Assembly: GCF_010093815.1 (NCBI RefSeq)
Contig: NW_022985563.1
Span: 829,844 to 893,843, forward strand
Direction of reading: 5' to 3'
DNA: 64,000 nucleotides
Source of the DNA: Pseudovirgaria hyperparasitica
Lineage: Eukaryota; Ascomycota; Dothideomycetes; Acrospermales; Acrospermaceae
Shown here: positions 25,501 to 36,397 of the stretch, piece after piece
How the letters are laid out: every line of letters starts with the position of its first letter
How positions within the stretch are numbered: the first letter of the stretch is position 1
Position numbers and translations under genes: made by a program
The notes under the pieces: model-generated
What the model was told of the DNA's origin: nothing
What the model saw: only the letters and a program-made list of their open reading frames with translations
Databases searched by the model: none

Positions 25501-26200
25501 TATAATAAGGGTAGAAAACCTATAATCTTTAATATTAGGGATAAAGTTTTACTAAATAGTAAGAATATTTATAGTATTAGGCTAAAGAAGAAGCTTAACT
25601 ATATAATAATAGGTCTATATAAGATTACTCGTGTAATTAATAACTAGGTATACGAGTTATAACTCCCTCCTACGTTAAAGATATATAATATATTCTATAT
25701 TACGCTTCTCGAGCTATTTTATACCTTATTATTACCGGATTATTCTAAATAGATACTATATAAAGTAGTTACGTAAGAAGGTATAGATATCTATAAAGTT
25801 AAGTAGATACTTAGCTAGTAACGCGCCGAAGATAGTATATAGCTATATAAAATTTATTAGAAAGAATATAATCCTAACAAAGATACTTAGGAACCTATAA
25901 TAAATATTAGTAAAGTAGCGATATTAGTATATAAGTAGCGATTAGTAAAGGAAGCCGCGGAATCGTAGAGAATTATACTAAAGTACGGCGATTTAACGTT
26001 TTTTAGTATAGTTTAGCGCTAAGAACGGCCGTCTAAAAGAAAGAAGGTAAAAGAGATATAGATCTTTAAAATATTCTAAGGAATTAAGGAACTTCCTTAG
26101 AAAGTTCGAACTTAGAACTTTAAAAATTTAACTAAAAAAGAGACTTAGAAAAATAATTTACTAAGAGAAATAGACATTAAAAATCGGTGCCGATCGGTAT
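19560..26200 (+). pseudogene. gag-pol relic of gypsy copy 2, interrupted by a LINE fragment
   Basis: Gag-like sequence runs from about 19560 to 20736 and resumes after the LINE fragment at 22184 with a degraded zinc knuckle (22200-22290). Then come the protease (DTSIEDNYISL near 22455, Gly of DTG changed to Ser), reverse transcriptase (VPILFVKKKDGSLRLYI near 23118-23170; YLNNILIYSDS near 23463-23495, where YxDD has become NN through G to A), RNase H (near 24030-24200), integrase (24700-25450) and chromodomain (about 25770-25930). This order is that of chromoviral Ty3/gypsy elements. Stops are mostly TAA/TAG, so nothing is translatable. Confidence 0.88.
20753..22167 (-). mobile_element. 5'-truncated LINE copy, inverted, inside gypsy gag
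   Basis: The sequence is the reverse complement of the last 1.4 kb of the LINE at 26416-32285, including its 3' tail of ATT units (seen here as AATAATAATAATA at 20753). ACACGGAAAAGGATAA is present on both sides (20737-20752 and 22168-22183), a 16-bp target duplication. Truncation at the 5' end and a variable target duplication are typical of target-primed LINE insertion. It retains only the end of the reverse transcriptase frame and the 3' untranslated region. Confidence 0.9.
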
Positions 26201-26654
26201 AGATTAGTATAGATTACTAAAGAGATTAAAGAAGTTATTATTAAAGAAAGATAAAATTAAGAAAGCTAAAAGAAAATATAAAGATCTATATAGATCTATA
26301 TAAACTTATACTAATCTATCTAGAAGAAGTAAGATCGCTTTAAAATTAAAACTAAAAAACTAAAAACGCTAGATAAAAGAGATATATTAGTACTAATTAG
26401 TATAGATCTAAACTAAAAAAAGAACTTCTTATACTCTAACGGACTAAACTGGTTAATTCGGGGTAAAATAGCGATTTACATACATCAAACGATAGAGTAC
26501 ACCGAGTATAATAACCTCCGACATACGTGCGTACGTATAGCGTATAATACGCAACGATACCGACGTATAGAGATACTATATATATATACTTAAAGACTCT
26601 TCGATAACACGAGTATAGACTATATCTAATAAACGCTAATACGCCGACCCCCTT

Positions 26655-26685
26655 TTATTAGTTAAGGGCTGCCCTTAACTAATAA
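26655..26685. repeat. 31-bp perfect palindrome near the LINE 5' end
   Basis: Two 15-base arms, TTATTAGTTAAGGGC and its exact reverse complement, separated by one base. The same palindrome occurs at 32017-32047 near the 3' end of the same LINE. Confidence 0.9.
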
Positions 26686-27791
26686 CTATAGCGGCCTTAG
26701 GTATCGTAATACCCTAGCATACGCCGGATATACCCCTACTAGTATAGTAGAAACGGCTATATAGCGATATTAATATGGATAGCTAGATACCTATCTAAAA
26801 TATAGGAACTAACTAAGGGTGCGAAGTACTATAGATAACCTAGACCAAGGGGACCCTGAGAGGGGAGACCCTCCTAGATAAAATTAAATACTAGATAACA
26901 CGTATAGAGAGGGACGCTAAGGAGGGAAAGAAGACCCTTCTTTATATATTCCGGGACCTTATCCGGAACCTAAGAGGAATCACAGAGGAAGAAAGAAAGT
27001 CGCCACGAGAGGAACCTAGTAGTAGACTCGACCGAATAGAAGCCAGCCTACGGAGAATCTAGAAAGAGCTATCCTAAGGTAAGCGCCCTAATACGTAGGC
27101 TTAGATTATAGTAACACCCGGAGCCACCGTACTAAGGACTACTAGGACTATAGATAGAGTATATAGTATACGTATCGTAATCTAGAATAAGGATACGCTA
27201 GCGTAGGTCTAACGGACATCCCTAAAGGAAATTATAAATAAGATTAATAAATAGAAAGGAATATAGTTAAGTGTTATAGCTACTAAAGTTACGCTAGGTG
27301 GGGTAGTACTTACTACTATAATAAATACTACGTAGTAAAACATCTTACGAGATCCGAACGCGATAGATAGTATCTTCCCCGGCGCGTCTATTAGAGTAGC
27401 TATATACCCGATTATAGTACACGTAGTACCCGTGCAGGGATAGGCTATTAGAGCGGAGGATATTACATGTATAGAATAATCTAACACGCGAAAATACCCA
27501 GGGATTAAGATCGTAAAAGCGTGGTAGAAGAACCCATAGGCGATTAAGACGACGGCGAAAAAACACTCTACTATAATTATAGAGCTCCGAGACCCCGCCC
27601 TCGTATAATATATTATATAGAAGGGATTTCTAATAGAAGGAGAGCTCCTTATAGCCGAGCTATAGGATAGGGTATAGGTAATAATATAGTACTTTGACTA
27701 TTAAGGGTATAGATATACTATATAAAGGTACTTATAGAAGACTAAGTGCGGATAATACCGTGGGGACCACGCTACCTAGGAGTACCCTTAT

Positions 27792-27932
27792 TGTTAGGCA
27801 CGTGGCCTGCCAGTTGATTCTACATGTATGTAGTAGTCGTATATAAGTAGTGTGCTCCACCCTTAAAGTAGTAGCTTTAAGATTCGGTCCTTTTAGTGTA
27901 GTTAGTTAGTACGTGGAGCCCGCCTCCTTATA
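27792..27932 (+). repeat. 5' LTR of the miniature element
   Basis: 141 bp, nearly identical to 28231-28371; differences are C/T or G/A. Contains GTATATAAG at about 27839-27848 and, 20-25 bases later, GTAGTAGCTTTAAGATT (27868-27884). Confidence 0.9.
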
Positions 27933-28230
27933 TAATCTTAAAGCTACTACGGGGTCACGGGTTTAACTCTCGGTCTAGTTAACCGTTATTGAATTTTACA
28001 CGATTCCGTTTAGCTTACTACGTTACGTGTACTTTATATACGTAACGGATAACATGGTAGTAACGTTACTACGGTAAGTTAGCGTGTCTAGTACTAGAGG
28101 CGGTATTGCGAGTATTAGTTATGTGTGTATATCGTTTATACTAGGCCTGTTACGGCTAGTTCAGCTTATCTTTCGTAAGGTAGCATGCCCATGACGCGTA
28201 AGGACACGCGCCTTCGAAAAGGGGAGATAT

Positions 28231-28371
28231 TGTTAGGCACGTGGCCTGCTAGTTAATTCTACATGTATGTAGCAGTCGTATATAAGTAGTGTGCTCCACC
28301 CTTGAAGTAGTAGCTTTAAGATTCGGTCCTTTTGGTGTAGTTGGTTGGTACGTGGAGCCTACCTTCTTATA
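28231..28371 (+). repeat. 3' LTR of the miniature element
   Basis: 141 bp; preceded directly by the purine run and followed by the CTTAT target duplication. Confidence 0.9.
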
Positions 28372-28999
28372 CTTATAAACCACGAGGAGACGGACTAAGA
28401 AATAGAGATATAGCATAGTATTTAAACTACGATGGGAAATACCTATCATAGTCGTTAACGTATATAAAACGTAAATAGATTATAGAATACATTCGTACGA
28501 TAAAAGCGAGAGACGCGAGATAGTTATAGAATATAATACCTACCACGAGCCCTTCCTTTATAACACCCCTAACCTCCCCTCCGGAAGGTAGTTAGGCGGG
28601 ATAGTAGACTATCCTAAAGATAATAGAACGACTAAAAGGTATAGTTAAAGCCGCTACCGCGCGAGGATAGTCGCGCCTCCGAGGAATAAGTATATAGATA
28701 TATATACTCTCTAGTACCTAATAAGGGACTAGAATATACTCTAAATTATATAGGTAAATATATAATATAAAAGAGAGAACTAGGCGACGCTCCTCGAAGA
28801 GACCGGGGCTATAATACTCGCTATCTAGGAACCCTATAAATACTACTAGACGAGTAAACCAACCACACACCCCGGATACCATACTATATACCCTCTAGGA
28901 CTAGAAAGACGAGTCCTCTTCCACATTTATAGGTTAATACTACTCTTATTATGGTTATATACTAAGCGCGATAACCTTAGGATAACACTACACCTATAA

Positions 29000-31800
29000 A
29001 TAGATATAGGCCCCCTATATATATATAATATATATAACTAATAACGTGTACTTATACTAGATAAGATGCTCGAGGGTACTACGGAACTAGGGTAATACAT
29101 CCTCCTAGGAGACTTTAACCTCTACTACTAATGGTAGAGAGGCCTAGCCGTGGTTAGGGAAGAACTTAGAGTAAGGGAACTACGTACCCGCTACTACGAC
29201 TTCCTATATCTACTCACACCTATAGAATAAGTTATATAGAAAAAATATAAATAGGACGAAGACGGGTCTATACTTAACCTTACCTTCGCCACGGAGTATA
29301 TTAGTTACTAGATCTAATACTACCGCCTAGGCTAGGTATAGACGGATTCCGACCACGAATACATGGAAACCGTAATAAACGTATATACCCCGAATGAATA
29401 ACGGGGATAATAGATATAGAAGGATACCGACTAGGAAAAGTACCTAAAGGACCTGGAATCGGCGATCCTAGATCCCTCTATAGTCGATATATCTAACGAC
29501 CTAGCCATAGACCAGGCCGTATAGATACTCCTATAAATATACTAGAATGCGAGAAATAAACACATACTATACCGAATATACCGGCCCCTAGAAGTAAAGG
29601 GGATTCCTTAAGTACGGGAAAGTAGATAAGACGCCCGAAGGCTATATAGACGCGTATACTATATAAGAATACCCGAGTCGTAGGAAGAATAGAAGGAAGC
29701 GATATAATAACGCGATAAAGTCCTTCGTAATAAAAGGCGTAAATAGTAGTATATAATTACTAGTTAATAGACACGACACGTAATAGGGCTATAGCGCATA
29801 GCGAAATAGGCTAAGGGCGTAGATACTCCGACACCCCCGCCACTTATGCCTCCCCTTATATATTAGGGGAGAATATACTCCACGGGCCTTAAGAAAACTA
29901 AGGCCCTACGGGAGGCTATTTTCCCTCTCCCGGAACTAGTAGACCTATTAGACGTTCACGGCGCTAAATATCTATACGTAGTAGATATCCCCGAAGAAGT
30001 TACGGAGGAGGATATACTTAATATTATTAAGATACTCCTAAATGATAAAGCACCCGGACTAGATGGAATTCTAAATTAATACCTAAAAAGTACTATAAAA
30101 GCGACCCTACTACTTATTACTCGTATATTCTAAGCATGCGTCACGTAGGGGTACTACCCCTAGAGCTTCCGAGTCGTCTATACTATTATACTCCCGAAGC
30201 TAGGAAAGAGCCCTAACTCTCTAAAGGGATAGAGACTAATCGCCCTTCTCTTCTACCTAGGTAAGATACTAGAGGCTACGATAGCGAAGAAGATAAGCAC
30301 CGCGGTATAGGAATATAATCTCCTCCCTCCGAACCAGAAGGCAAAGGTAGATAGCTCCCTAATAATAGCTATCTAATATATTATTAAAGTCGTCTAGGCC
30401 GCATAGAAATAGGGACGGGTAGTATCGCTCCTCTCCCTCGATATGGCCGGAGCGTTTAATAAGGTAAACCATATAAGACTTATTTATAACCTCCGGATAA
30501 GACGGATACTAGAATGGATTATACGCTTTATATAGTTATTCCTTATAGGAAGAATAACTTAGATATATATCTCTAGGTACTAGAGCGAATATAAAGAGAC
30601 GGTATACGGCATCCTATAAGGGAGCACCATCTCTCTAATCCTATTCCTCTTCTTTACGGTAGACCTTCTTTAAGGAATAAAGTATATAGAGGTAGTCGGA
30701 TACGCTAATAACATATACCTTCTAGCTATTAATAATAATACTAACCGAACGTGTAGACAACTAGAATAGAACCATAAGAGGTGCCTCTAGTAGGTAAAAC
30801 GCCACGGAGTAAAGTTCGCCCCGGAGAAATACTAGCTCATGCACTTCATTAATCGTTAAGGGAAATAGGTAACTAGGGAAGGCGAACGACGCCCCCGAAT
30901 CAACGTATTTAACGAACCACTAGTATAAAGTATACGCGCGCTCGGAGTCATACTAGATAGTAAGCTTAAATGGGGACTATAAGTGGTATATACCGTCTCT
31001 AGGGCCCTCTAGGTAGAAGCCGCTATATAATAGATTATAGTCTCTATATAGGGAACCGCCCGGGATAAGGCACGCTAGCTATATATATCTATAGCGCGAC
31101 CCGCCTTTACGTATAGACACGAGTACTAATATACAGCCCTTATATAGACTAGGCGAATAAAGCTCGAATCTATATAGAACCGTATACTCCGTCTTATATT
31201 AGGCGTATATAAAGCTACTAACACGGTGCTACTACGACGCGAGATAGACGTTATAAGTATATATAACTTCTACTAGATATAGAGGGTGGTATACTTTACT
31301 AAATAATAAGTATAGGAACGTATAGGAAACGTAGAATATACTTTCGCCGCGCTACGTATACGAATTAGTATATATTACCGCGTACTCCTATATATAGGCC
31401 GGAATTAAATACGGTATAGGTGCTTAATAGAAGCCGACTCTAGCTAAGTAGTATAAGAAGTCTAAGATAACCCGGACGCTCTCCTAGACTAGTAGAGCCT
31501 TTAAGAACTCGTGAAAAATATACGGTCGTAGACTTAAGATAAGTAGAAAGAGGCACTCCGTGCCTACTAGACCTCCTAGTAGAATAGGTACCTAGAGTGG
31601 ATTCGAGGGCTATAGAAGGAACTGAGTAAATAGATATATAAAGGGCTAACGAAAGCCTAAGTATCTATACTCATCTAAGCCCGAACGGGCGCCATAGAAC
31701 TCCTATACTATATCTATAAGAGAGGCGTTCCTAATATCTCCCTATAGTATAAGGCGTACGGCTAGAGAGGTATAATACGCCACTATCTAGCTATATACCC
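29000..31800 (+). pseudogene. LINE ORF2 relic: endonuclease and reverse transcriptase
   Basis: One plus-strand frame, broken mainly by TAA/TAG, carries the endonuclease motifs and all central reverse transcriptase motifs listed for the parent element. The protein would nick target DNA and copy the element RNA at the nick. The catalytic Asp pair is lost in this copy (YANN). The endonuclease-reverse transcriptase-zinc knuckle order matches the Tad1/I group of fungal LINEs (family knowledge); which clade exactly is not settled. Confidence 0.8.
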
Positions 31801-32016
31801 TAACCTCTATATATAACGGTAATAGCTTATCCACGTTACGAAGACTTTAGATATCGTATAATAGCTTAATAAGTACCCTAAGGACGTCTCCCGATAGATG
31901 CTTATATATCTACTACTCCTCTAGTACTAGTAGACCCGGAAATATATACTAGAAGAGACCCGGTATACGCTAGTAGTAACCCGATATATACCGGAAGAAC
32001 CCCGGGAGAACCCCGA

Positions 32017-32047
32017 TTATTAGTTAAGGGCAGCCCTTAACTAATAA
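32017..32047. repeat. 31-bp perfect palindrome near the LINE 3' end
   Basis: Same arms as at 26655-26685, with the opposite central base. The truncated LINE copy has only one arm at the matching place (near 20973-20990). Confidence 0.9.
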
Positions 32048-32289
32048 CCTCCGCACCTATACGTGCTGCCTAAGGGTAAAATAACGGTAATATAGGCTAT
32101 AGGCTAATAGGCGTACCCTAGGGCTATATACTTAAGACGAAACAGAGGTTTAATAAGATATAGTTATAGATATAAGGAAGTTTTTCCCTATAGGGTTTCT
32201 TCTTATATAGTAGCTTAGACTAGAGAAGGCATAGGCCTATAGAGTACTACTCTACCTAGTTATATAATATTATTATTATTATTATTATA

Positions 32290-33281
32290 GATCTAAACTA
32301 ATTAAGTCGGAGTAGAAGTAGAAGTACTAATTACCGCGATAGTTATATCTAATTCCTTCCGCTAGTTCTTATTTAGCATAGTATAGAGCTTTATAATATA
32401 AGTCTCTAGCCTTTCGTTCCGACGCTATAAATTCTATATAGCGCGCCTTATAGCTATAAACTCCTCTATAGAAATCTATAGAGTAGCGGGACCTAGGATA
32501 GAGAGGGACGGACTAGCGTAGACACGCTAAGAATTATATAAATTAGCGAAAAGATTTAACGATTAGTATAGAACTATATACCTTTAGTATAGAAACTTCT
32601 AGATTAGAGCTATCTTCCCTAAATTTACGGCTCTTTAGCACGCGTAGGAAAGGAACCTTAGTCTTTTTACTAGAATCTTTTCTAGGAATTTTAATATTAC
32701 TAGTATATAGAAAGAAGTCCGAAGTAGTAGAGATTTTAGTACTATTATAGAGATTAATATATATTAGTAAGAATCTATAACGATTTAAGAAAAACGATAT
32801 TACCTAGTAATCACGGTAATAATAACTATAGTAGATTCTAATAAATCCTTACGGATCTTATTAGAATCGTACTTCTAGGCGTAACCCTTACCTTAGATAT
32901 ATAGCTCGTAGAAAGCCTTCTCTAAGGCGTTACGATCGGTAGTACTATACTCCTTATTAGTAGAGGTTACTAGAGGCCTAGTAGTAATCTATACTAATAT
33001 AAGTAAATCTATATAAAGTTCTTTAAACTTACTTAAATACCTATAAGTAATAACGCTTCTTAGTTATATAAGTACTATATATTATAGATTTAGTACCACC
33101 ATAAGTAATATACGATAGAAAGTAATAACTATAATAATATATAGCTAGATTATTAGAGCCCGGCCTAGGTCGGGATAGATTAATAGCTTTTAATATATTA
33201 GTAACGTATACGAGATAGGGATTATTTAAAGGCGTCTATTTCTATACTAATTACTTTAGAGTATCGAGATTTTAGGAAACT
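32290..33281 (-). pseudogene. Antisense accessory frame of gypsy family A (copy 2)
   Basis: This is the counterpart of the minus-strand frame at 1850-2901, colinear with it and about 90% alike by eye. The start codon seen in copy 1 is not an ATG here, and more codons have turned to TAA/TAG, so this copy is more decayed. The nested LINE inserted just past the downstream end of this frame. Confidence 0.5.
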
Positions 33282-33767
33282 ATATTATAATTATTATTAA
33301 TTTATATGGATTATTACGAATTATATTATTACTAGCTAAGGATAGTACGAAAATTAGTAAATTACGTAAATTATACTAAATTATAGTAAATCTATATAAA
33401 TCTATATCTATAAGGATCGGGTAATATACCTAATAATCTAAAAAACTCTATAAAGAGTTAAGAAGTTTTTTAAAGAAAGGAATATTTCTAAGAAAAGATT
33501 TTAATATAGGTAGTACCCGGGCTTATCTAATTATATTACGTAATACGCTAGGCCTAATTAGGTAATCTTACCTATATAAGAAGTTAAGATAGATAAAATC
33601 CAGTTTATTAGGAAAACGCTTATATAAATCTTAGATTAGTAAATATTAGTAAGTATCTAAGACGAAGCGTAGAGAATAACTAAGGTCTTATAAGACTTAG
33701 GATAGGGATATAGAGATAGGTAACGATCTAGGTCGCTAAGGGTAGCTTCCTAGAGGGAAGGGATAAT

Positions 33768-33995
33768 TATTAGGACTTAGCCTTAGGTAGGACCCGACCT
33801 ATATATACCTTAGCTAATAGAGTTAGGAGGTGATGTAAAGGGCGGTAAATAGTTATGTACTAGATAGATCGGCGTCTCTTTATATATATACTCTTAGATT
33901 TCTACCGAAAGGGTTCGGTAGTAATTCGTTCTATAATAGAATACACCCTATTATTCTATCTAACTATACTACTATCTAATAACCCTATTCTTATA
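33768..33995 (+). repeat. 3' LTR of gypsy copy 2
   Basis: 228 bp, starting TATTAG (first TG changed to TA) and ending TTATA. It contains the less altered AGTAATTCG at 33920-33928 that is complementary to the bases just after the 5' LTR. Confidence 0.92.
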
Positions 33996-34329
33996 ACTAT
34001 ACCATGAAATAGAATAGCCGGCATTGATCTCTTTCTACTTAAGCCTTAGATATAGATGTTATTAGTAGTATAACCTCTAGTAGACGATCCCATAGTAATA
34101 ATCTTTAATATCGCGGTGTACCTTCCTTGAAGATCTTTAAAGAATTGAGTGTAATCCGTATAGCTATGGTACGCTGTAAACCAGCTCGTCCTAAGTACTA
34201 CAATTGTACTTCAGCTTATATACTTTGGAGTGTGTCTTATATAATAGAATATAGGGGTTCAGTCCTTAATAGTATCTTATCTTCTTTAGTAGCGCTAAAT
34301 AGATTAAGAATACTACTATATTATATAAT

Positions 34330-35890
34330 CTCTAGCTTTTCTAAAGTTACTATAAAACTATTATTATCTAGGTCGACTATTAGCGTATTAAACAGAGTAT
34401 ATAATAATACATAGCTCTACTTTTAAGTAGCAATAGTTAGATATACTCTTGCTTATACTTATCGTATAGGAATACTCATCCTAGTAATAAGTAAAATAAG
34501 CTATATATAGTATATAGAGTTCTTCTTCTCTATTGAACCGCCTAATATCTTATATAAGATCTTTATCTAGTTTATATACGGGTACTAGGTCCTAAGGGGC
34601 CCCTAGGTGAAATGCTTCGGTCCTTTATAAAGGGCTTAAGAAACGTACTATACGATCAAGGCGTATTCTAAAGTCTCCTAGGAGTGCAAGCATGCCAAGG
34701 TACCCTACATTGCTTGTTAATAGTTATTTTTTATTATAGAAATAAGTATATAACGCTTACCATAGCTTGGTATACTATAGAGAGCTAAGGGCTACCGTAT
34801 ATTAATAAGAGCCTACTATGTACGAAGATAATTTAGCTTAGCGTCTTATAGATCTATTAGTATTAGATATCTCTAATTAGATATATCGAATATACTTTTA
34901 AACTCATCGGTCTATAAAAACTAAGTAAGTATAACTACGCTTAAAACTATAATTAGTCCCGCGCTCTTAGGCTCCGAAAGTAAAGTAAGAATAGAGGAAC
35001 CATAGCTTATCTAGTCTAGCGTCGTAGTGGTTTCTCTTTTATATAGGCCGTAGATAGTTATAGTACTATATCTCTTATTATTACTAACATAAGTAATAGC
35101 GCGCCGGTCTAAGATAGTCCTATAGAGGGTAATTCTATATAACGGCTTTGTATTCTACTAGAAATGGTATTGTTTAATATCTAAATTAAGAAAGGTAAAC
35201 TAAGGTATTGTATCTCTCTATCTATATAGATTTAGTGGCTATATTCTTATTAGTGGATCATTAGGTAAGCTTTGCTAGCGCCTATGGTCGTTGCAGAAGA
35301 TACGCGTTACTCGGTCTCCTTAAGATAGCTCCTATATAACCTTTGTTACCCGTTCTATACGATCTATTATATCTAATACTATAATGGATATAACTAAGGT
35401 GTTACTACAATGGTAATTAAGATATATTATAATTTAACTTAGAGAGAGTAGGGATAAGCCGTATGGTTATAGCTTTAAGTATAGTCTTAAGCGAGGTCAC
35501 GTGATACCCCTATACTAGTCTCTATCCGTCCCGGCTCCGTCATGTAATGCTAGAGACAAGGCAAAGCCGAAGTCTATAACAAATACCTTTTTAAAGGCTT
35601 CTTCTTCCGGGTTAGAAATCTTAAAGAGTTAATATAAAATGAGTCTTATATCTTTATCGTTCTAGAAGCCTTATATACGAGACTAAGCCCGCTATACTAT
35701 ATATATTACTTCGTTAACAGCTGGTTAAATATCTAAGGTATAACTATAACATAACCTATTAATATAATACTTTAGTACCGTAATAAAAGGAAGGTAAAGA
35801 AGATAAGCGGAGAGTAGAAATACTATTAGAGAAACCATTATAAAGTAGAACGAAAGTAATAAAGAACAAACATTCTGAGAAACTACTACT
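34330..35890 (-). pseudogene. Long RIP-ruined frame of unknown family
   Basis: One minus-strand frame can be followed for about 500 codons with TAA/TAG and a few TGA interruptions, all of kinds RIP can create. Legible pieces are NPEEEAFKKVFVIDFGFALS near 35615-35555, GDRVTRIFCNDHRR near 35320-35280 and LTLLSEPKSAGLI near 35000-34960. The IDFGFA segment looks like the DFG loop of protein kinases or kinase-like enzymes, but no other kinase motif could be confirmed, so no function is given. The gypsy element inserted just beyond the 3' side of this frame. A 95-codon frame on the other strand (34127-34414) is probably a shadow. Confidence 0.45.
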
Positions 35891-35899
35891 TATAACTTG

Positions 35900-36397
35900 A
35901 ATATTATAATTCTATTAAAAAGCACGAGCGAGGGATTTTCTATCTCTCTAGACTAGTAAAACATCGAAGTTAACATGCTTAGTCTTAGCTTATTTTAAAT
36001 GCCTCGTCCTTGGGAGCAGCTCCTATAGCGTTGTTAGCCTTAGACCTCTTCGAGGAAAGGCGTAGCACCTTAGCGTCCTCTTCGTAGAGGTCTAAGTTAA
36101 CTAAAATAAAACCATATAGTAGCATCGTATCGCGATAACCTAAACCGGAAGGTTATTTAGGCGTGACGTGTCGCCGAAAATCGCCAAGCCCATGGATCTA
36201 TCTCCGGCCACCTGGCTTATTCATTAAGTAACGACCCACCCAAACATTAATTACGTGTTTTCAACCTGCTATTTGTGTCTAATTTTGGGTGTGGGGTCTT
36301 ATCCTTGTTTGTTACGTGCTTTCCTCGCCCTAGGGATGCATCTAGACGGCCTGCATCGCTTAATGAATCTTGCTTTGTATCCTTGATCGACCGGTTG
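35900..36397. other. Transition between transposon block and gene block
   Basis: RIP signs fade here. At 36040-36103 there is an imperfect inverted repeat: CTTAGACCTCTTCGAGGA and, 20 bases later, TCCTCTTCGTAGAGGTCTAAG, which could form a hairpin. No coding frame recognised. Confidence 0.5.

Larger units (their letters stand above)
27792..28371 (+). mobile_element. 580-bp miniature LTR retroelement (TRIM-like) inside the LINE
   Basis: Two direct 141-bp repeats (27792-27932 and 28231-28371) begin TGTTAGGCACGTGGCC and end TTATA (CA changed to TA). CTTAT lies directly before (27787-27791) and after (28372-28376), a 5-bp target duplication. The 298-bp interior has no frame for any protein. A polypurine run, AAAAGGGGAGAT, ends just before the second repeat, as for plus-strand priming. 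The 17 bases at 27934-27950 are a perfect reverse complement of 27868-27884 inside the LTR, about 25 bases after a TATATAAG box, which suggests self-priming of the Tf1 type. It must have been copied with enzymes from another element. Confidence 0.88.
26416..32285 (+). mobile_element. LINE (Tad-like), about 5.9 kb, RIP-mutated, inside gypsy copy 2
   Basis: The element sits between two copies of TATAGATCTAAACTA (26401-26415 and 32286-32300); copy 1 of the gypsy has the uninterrupted site near 1903-1917. The plus strand holds a first frame (about 26500-28550, with a miniature LTR element inserted), then an AP-type endonuclease (LLGDFN near 29094-29111, SDHE near 29351-29362), then reverse transcriptase: DKAPGLDGI near 30043-30070, LSLDMAGAFNKVNHI near 30430-30472, and VGYANNIYLLA near 30696-30728, where the expected DD has become NN by G to A change. 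A C-terminal zinc-knuckle-like region (QARTGAIELL near 31676-31705) and a 3' tail of ATT repeats follow. Confidence 0.9.
19297..33995 (+). mobile_element. Complete Ty3/gypsy family A element, copy 2, with nested insertions
   Basis: Two 228-bp LTRs (19297-19524 and 33768-33995) bound the element, and ACTAT is present directly before (19292-19296) and after (33996-34000), so it is an intact insertion with a 5-bp target duplication. Removing two nested LINE copies with one copy of each target duplication leaves about 7.4 kb. Order of parts: LTR, possible self-priming site, gag, zinc knuckle, protease, reverse transcriptase, RNase H, integrase, chromodomain, antisense frame, LTR. All frames are broken by RIP-type stops. 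Confidence 0.95.

Noticed and set aside
27209-27566. Frames of 73 to 92 codons on the minus strand within the LINE
   Set aside because: They lie antisense to the LINE first frame and arise from base bias after RIP.
19297-33995. A single 14.7-kb giant LTR element
   Set aside because: The excess length is two LINE insertions with their own target duplications; the element proper is about 7.4 kb.
34127-34414. 95-codon plus-strand frame next to the gypsy 3' LTR
   Set aside because: It lies opposite the end of a longer minus-strand ruined frame and consists of AT-driven codons.
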